DNA of 64,000 bases, taken from NCBI GenBank assembly GCA_032622095.1, contig CP136061.1, positions 232,930,944 through 232,994,943 on the forward strand. The letters run 5' to 3'. The translations under genes and the position numbers were made by a program. The DNA is from Siphonodentalium dalli. Its lineage: Eukaryota > Mollusca > Scaphopoda > Gadilida > Siphonodentaliidae. The notes under the pieces are model-generated. The model made no database searches, was not told the DNA's origin, and was given only the letters and a program-made list of their open reading frames with translations. Positions within the stretch are counted from its first letter, which is position 1; each line of letters starts with the position of its first letter. This document shows, one piece after another, positions 59,923-64,000 of this stretch.

Positions 59923-60885
59923 GTACAAACAAAACATTGTTCTTGAAAATTGAATGTTCTTCCTTACTTATTTTCTAATGATTTGGGTTGTGATTTGGGG
60001 TAAACCCAAGTTCTCACTCATAATAACCCCAATTTCCAACCAAGGCCAAGGGTTGTGGAGGCGAGTACAACTAATATTTCATCCAAATTGAGAATGGGCA
60101 TATACGTGCCAGTCAAAAAAATGGCTCCAGGGAGCCACGATCGAAAGGCTGGAAGATACATGTATGAGTACAATATGATAATTATGAGGTACAGACACAA
60201 TCCCCCTACCACAAGCAACCAACTTCGTGTACGTAATTGGTTATAAGAAATATTTATAGTTAATTAAATCTTGACGTTCATATAAGTCAAAACATATTAG
60301 TCTGAGTAGTGCAGGTCGTGACTGCACGGTCGTCCTTTTTTACATGGATTTCAAAGCCATAATTTCTTGTTACTATCAGTTTGAATTTTTGACCATACAA
60401 TGAGCTAACTTAGCTGCCTTCCACAATATATACACTTAAATGTAATTAAGAGACTTCTCTAAAGACCATTTTCTAGAACAATACAGACTGGATTCAAACG
60501 AGAGATGTTTTCTATTGACAAGAGCTAGCGCATGGAACTGTTCGCGCGAAAGATTTCCCCAGTGATATTTTGGGATATAGCGCCCATGTAAACATTTATA
60601 TTTGTCATATATAAACGTGGGAAGTTGCTAGCTTTAGTTTGGCATGGATGTGTATGAGTTGTTTTAACGAGATAAGTGGTGGCAGGGTGGTTGTACTGTA
60701 GTGTTCCGCGGAATCCGCCCCTCCAACTTTGGTGAAAGTATTCAACATTTTGAAATCCCATGACTGACACAGCAACAGTTGGAAACTACGTTTATAGATG
60801 GAAATTGTTGTGATAGTTTGATGTATTTGTGTGGTTGCTCCACTACGTGTCACGTGCGATCATATTATGTTATGAACAATTAATG

Positions 60886-61015
60886 TTAGGCCGTGGCTAA
60901 AGAGCGGTATATACCACTCTTTAGTACCAAAGCTAAAGAGCGGTAGGCCTATACCACTAGCTCTTTAGCTATATCGCCCTGACACGCTAAATAACGGTAT
61001 CCCGCTAATATGTAT
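60886..61015. repeat. Second AAAGAGCGGTATA palindrome block
   Basis: Begins TAGGCCGTGGCTAAAGAGCG, as at 57624. Contains AAAGAGCGGTATATACCACT, CTCTTTAGTACCAAAG and AAAGAGCGGTAGGCCTATAC. It is a partial copy between the giant fold-back and the gypsy element. Confidence 0.65.
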
Positions 61016-61042
61016 CGATTAAACCCCATTATACCTGGATTT

Positions 61043-61161
61043 TGTGTGATAAATGGTCGACACTTCTGATCTCGATATAAGTTTTATTCAAGATGCCGGA
61101 TGTGCGTATATACAAAAGTGGGAAGCATTCAAACAATACAAAAGCGGAACGATACATGACA
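61043..61161 (-). repeat. 3' LTR of the Ty3/gypsy element
   Basis: On the minus strand a polypurine tract (GTTAGGGGAGGATAG, 61162-61176) is followed by TGTCATGTATCG, the LTR start. An AATAAA signal lies within it, and a CACACA end is near 61043. At about 119 bp it is short, as in Mag-type elements. The 5' LTR is outside the window, so the exact ends are unverified. Confidence 0.6.
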
Positions 61162-61227
61162 ACTATCCTCCCCTAACAAATATTAATCAATGCATGTGTG
61201 TAATGGTGATGCTAAAGTAGACAACAT

Positions 61228-61916
61228 TTATAAATCAAGTCTATCTGGTTTTCTTGATTTTCTACCAATTAACATTTTGATAACTATGCACAACAGACTT
61301 TTCTGAATTGCTAATACCATTTTCATTTATATCAACAATTGGAGACATCTCTTAACCATATGATTGCTGTAAACTGTCTTCAACAATAGGCGGTATAATT
61401 GCATCAGATAAATCATCAGAATTACATTTACTTTGAACATTGAACTCACAATCTACATTTACATTTGTCTCCTCTAAAACTATGTCTCTATGTCGTAATT
61501 GATTTGCATGCTTACTGACAACACGACCTGAATTCAGCTCAACATCATACAATACATTGCCAACTTTACTTATTATAACACCAGGTATCCATTTAGGACC
61601 AGAAGCATAATTTCTACAATATACAGCCTCTCCCTCTTTGAAATTTCTAAAATTATCAGAACTTTCCTTATAAACTGAAGCCTTGTCCTCCATCCTATCA
61701 CTCAGTGAGGGTGAAACCTTTGTTAAAGGCGACAACAAGGTTTTACCCATAAGTAAAGTGGACGGAGCCACACCAGTAGTTGAATGTGGTGTTATTCTAT
61801 GTCCAAATAGAAACATTGAAACTCTAGTACTTAGTGAGCCTGATGTAAATTTCTTTAAACCTCGTTTAAAAGATTGCACAGCTCTCTCGACAAGACCATT
61901 AGATGCAGGATGAAAT
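61228..61916 (-). pseudogene. Gypsy integrase C-terminal part (shifted frame)
   Basis: Continues the integrase after the frameshift. It carries SNGLVERAVQSFKRG with the third catalytic residue (Glu), then TPHSTTGVAPSTLLMGK and a GPY/F-type module (KWIPGVIISKVGNVLYDVEL, ANQLRHRD). A stop near 61352 precedes a further in-family tail (RKSRKPDRLDL) ending at 61228-61230, so the stop is probably a mutation. Confidence 0.85.
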
Positions 61917-62996
61917 GGCGAATATGTTTTATGCCATTCTTTTCAACAAATTGTTCAAACTCTGAACTTGTAAAGCATGACCCATTATCTGACACAATGG
62001 TATTAGGCAATCCATGACATGAACATACTTCTCTAAGTTTTTCAATAGTGGATTCAGAATTACATGAATTTGTTATTTTTACTTCCAGCCATTTGCTATA
62101 TGCATCAACAATCACAATAAACATTTTGTTGTTAACTGGACCAGCATAATCAATATGAATTCTCGACCAAGGTCTTTTGGGGATATCCCAGGGAGTTACA
62201 TTAACCTTAGGAGGTAACTTAGCCATGTTTTGGCAAGTAGGACATTTTCTTACATATTGCTCTATATCAGAATCCAAATTGGGCCACCAAATATAAGACC
62301 TTGCTAGAGCTTTCATACCAACCATGCCTGGGTGAGAATCATGCAATAATGATAACATCTTTGATTGAGCTCTTGTTGGTACAATCACTCTTGAACCCCA
62401 AATCACACAATTATCTTCAATACTGAGCTCATCTTTTCTATTTACATATGATTTAAATTCTGGCTCTACATTGGCATTGCAAGGCCAGCCCAATAATATG
62501 AATTGTTTTACTTTTGACAATACAGCATCCTGGTTTGTCCACTTAGCTATCTGACTGCTTGTAACGGGTGAATCAATCAACTCCATCAGATTTACATATC
62601 CTGCTGAACAGTCAGGACCATCAAAATCAGATGGGTTTGGTTTTTCACCATCACAAGGCAGTCTGCTAAGTGCATCAGCATTACAGTTTTTATAACCAGG
62701 TCGATGAACAATTTTGTAATTGTATCCAGATAACAACAATGACCACCTTTTTACCATCATTGATGCTGTCTCTGGTACACACTTTGATTCTCCAAATAAA
62801 GTAATTAATGCTTTATTATCACTGTATATGATAAAAGGTTCGTTTGCACCATACAAATATGCATGAAATTTTCTCAACGCAAACATTACCGATAATCCCT
62901 CTTTTTCAACAACACTGTAGTTTTGCTCGGGAGACGATAATGCAAGCGAAGCAAAAACAACTGGCCATTCTGACCATCTGACATTACATGTCTTAA
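61917..62996 (-). pseudogene. Gypsy RNase H (C-terminal half) and integrase
   Basis: Opens just after the inserted MITE with SEWPVVFASLALSSPEQNYS, then the RNase H core (ALRKFHAYLYGANEPFIIYS, NADALSRLPC). The integrase zinc finger follows (H-x4-H and C-x2-C in LLHDSHPGMVGMKALARSYI and YVRKCPTCQ), then the DDE core with Asp in IHIDYAGP and IVSDNGSCF. The frame is lost after GIKHIR near 61917, just before the catalytic Glu. The RNase H Asp residue ACDASS lies on the other side of the MITE. Confidence 0.88.
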
Positions 62997-63394
62997 CACT
63001 TTACCCAACAGAAGGGCCCTGTGCCAATGCATTCTCTTATATATGCGAGTCGACCATAGGTCGCCTCGCATATATAAGAGAATGCATTGGCTTAACACAT
63101 TAAAATTTATAAAAATTGTTAAAGAATGTAAGAAAAAATGGTTAAAAGTGTTAAAAAAAGACTTTTTTTTAGGCCAATGCATTCTCTTATATATGCGAGG
63201 CGACCTATGGTCGACTCGCATATATAAGAGAATGCATTGGCACAGGGCATAACTGTGACCATCACAATGTGGTCAATGAGCCGGTTCCAATGATATCCAT
63301 ATTTGTATGGTATTATTGAGACAGACCCAAGATAATTTAGGCTGTTGCAGCTTTATTTGGCCGTTTTTGGCCGGTTTGTTTGGTAAAGGCTTAA
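62993..63394. mobile_element. MITE with paired GCATTCTCTTATAT palindromes, copy 2 (inserted in gypsy RNase H)
   Basis: CTTAACACT occurs directly at 62992-63000 and 63390-63398. It contains TTAA, so either a TTAA or a 9-bp duplication fits. The two inner palindromes (about 63023-63091 and 63171-63241) have arms CCAATGCATTCTCTTATATA and a CGACC(A/T)(A/T)(A/T)GGTCG-type loop. They are separated by a spacer starting GGCTTAACA and bracketed by inverted CAGGGC. The plan matches 39227-39452. Without the insert the codons of gypsy RNase H join in frame (AVL-RHVMSDG). Confidence 0.85.
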
Positions 63395-63730
63395 CACTGC
63401 ATAAATACCAACTGATGAAGCATCACAAGCAACAATAATTTGTTTATTTATGTCAAATAAAGTAAGTACCTCGGCAGAGACAAGAGCCTTCTTAGCAGAA
63501 TCAAATGCTGTTTTTTGTCTTTCACCCCAAACCCACGTTTGACCCTTATGAAGAAGCATGTGTAATAGTTCTAGAATCTGAGCCAAATTTGGAATATACT
63601 TCCGATAATATTCCAACATCCCAAGAAAAGCTTTTAATTGAGCAACACTCTCCGGACTTGGGCACTTATTAATGGCATCCACTTTGTCCTGTACTGGACT
63701 GACACCTTTTGCACTAATTTCATGACCCAA
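63391..63730 (-). pseudogene. Gypsy RT C-terminus and RNase H N-terminal half
   Basis: Carries LGHEISAKGVSP, LKAFLGMLEYYRKYIPNLA and QIIVACDASSVGIYAVL, the RT connection and start of RNase H with its first Asp. It is interrupted at the MITE duplication. Confidence 0.85.
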
Positions 63731-63740
63731 GTAAACAACG

Positions 63741-63956
63741 CTAACCTTGCATAAATTGACATTTCCCTTTATTAACTCGCAAACCAGCTTTTGAAAGCCT
63801 ATCCAACACTAATTTAAGTGTTTTAATGTGATATGAATCATTTGGACCAGTACACAGAATATCATCTTGGAATACAACACAATTGGGAATATCTTTCAAT
63901 AGGTTCTCAATATGTCTCTGAAAGATAGGCCCACTTGATTTGTAACCAAATGGCAT
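63741..63956 (-). pseudogene. Gypsy reverse transcriptase, palm segment
   Basis: Reads MPFGYKSSGPIFQRHIENLL, then VVFQDDILCTG with the RT catalytic Asp pair (FQDD in place of the usual YLDD), then GLRVNKGKCQFM. The frame is lost by a one-base slip near 63740. The N-terminal RT blocks lie right of this, with stops before the window edge. Confidence 0.85.
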
Positions 63957-64000
63957 TCTGTTATAAATATATAGCCCTCTATGTGTATTTATAGTAGTAA

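Larger units (their letters stand above)
59181..60337. mobile_element. Insert with AAGGACGACC ends in the right arm of the fold-back
   Basis: The left end is AAGGACGACC and the right end GGTCGTCCTT (60328-60337), preceded by a small GTGCA...TGCAC hairpin. The 1157-bp block is missing from the opposite arm. It contains the three-stem palindrome (59181-59249) and a CpG-richer segment with GCCGCCATCTTG repeated near 59278, 59300 and 59321. Confidence 0.6.
56938..60867. mobile_element. Giant fold-back: ~1.1-1.6-kb inverted arms around an R2/R3 centre
   Basis: The outer ends, ATGATCGCACGTGACACGTA at 56938 and its complement ending near 60867, continue as complementary arms. Matching segments include GGGGCGGATTCCGCGGAACA (57073) with 60690-60715, and the ACACGTTTG...GGATCC block (57530) with 59045. 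GATGTGAAATCAGTTTCC-type sequence (58085) pairs with 58965, meeting at inverted R2 and R3 (58344-58723). The left arm carries an inserted palindrome array (57600-58062) and the right arm an insert at 59181-60337. Frames of 112, 81 and 82 aa in the arms mirror each other and are not conserved proteins. Confidence 0.75.
61043..64000 (-). mobile_element. Ty3/gypsy LTR retrotransposon, Mag-like, broken; runs off the right edge
   Basis: The minus strand encodes RT, RNase H, HHCC-DDE integrase and a C-terminal GPY/F-like module, in the Ty3/gypsy order, followed by a polypurine tract and a short LTR. gag, protease and the 5' LTR lie beyond 64000. Reading-frame breaks occur near 63740 (RT/RNase H), near 61917 (integrase) and near 61354 (early stop). 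A MITE interrupts RNase H (62997-63390). Clearly not functional. Confidence 0.9.

Overview
This is a eukaryotic, AT-rich, gene-poor window dominated by short non-autonomous transposable elements. Several families match what I know of bivalve and other molluscan genomes. There are dispersed elements built of ~170-bp monomers carrying a GGGGCATAACTC box, followed by an ACGG-type microsatellite and a terminal hairpin (pearl/Helitron-like). There are also blocks carrying an AAGATGGCNGC box next to GACCTGTAGCCCGTGC. A lophotrochozoan, most likely a mollusc, is my best guess; species cannot be told. I see no rRNA, tRNA, CRISPR or prokaryotic signal.

Only one gene is convincing: an apparently intronless C2H2 zinc-finger gene on the minus strand (21975-22799, 274 aa, five fingers). 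Two small candidates are weaker: a Cys-rich CXC-like open frame (49680-49973, minus) and a signal-peptide-like first exon ending at a splice donor (59773-59922, plus).

Two retroelements are clear and broken. A 5'-truncated non-LTR retrotransposon of the CR1/L2/Jockey group (about 29230-32370, minus) keeps its FADD box but has frame breaks and is split by a 986-bp TTAA-flanked DNA element. A Ty3/gypsy (Mag-like) element (61043 to the right edge, minus) carries RT, RNase H and integrase with frameshifts, a ~119-bp 3' LTR, and a palindromic MITE inserted in RNase H. In both cases removing the insert and one duplication rejoins the reading frame.

Layout: 0.5-1.4 kb pearl-like array; 6.4-8.2 kb satellite-like array; 8.5-11.9 kb two fold-back elements, the second holding an array of GATATC palindromes; 12.4-14.6 kb two more pearl-like elements; 17-20 kb dispersed repeats; 20.8-21.9 kb a perfect 55-bp hairpin with 9-bp target duplication and a fold-back; 22-22.8 kb the zinc-finger gene; 23.9-26.3 kb TTAA elements; 29.2-32.4 kb LINE; 32.7-35.8 kb TA-flanked element with a paralogous empty site; 36.4-37.7 kb MITE pair and a 500-bp repeat shared with 17 kb; 39-43.3 kb palindromic and TA-flanked elements; 46-49.2 kb local duplications and TTAAGCGCAA palindrome arrays; 50.9-56.3 kb a candidate 5.4-kb inverted-repeat element; 56.8-60.9 kb a giant fold-back holding a T-shaped three-stem palindrome and an array of AAAGAGCGGTATA palindromes; 61-64 kb the gypsy element.

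The elements are nested, so relative insertion order can be read. The most unusual feature is the repeated use of very short self-complementary units, tandemly arrayed inside elements with ordinary terminal repeats.
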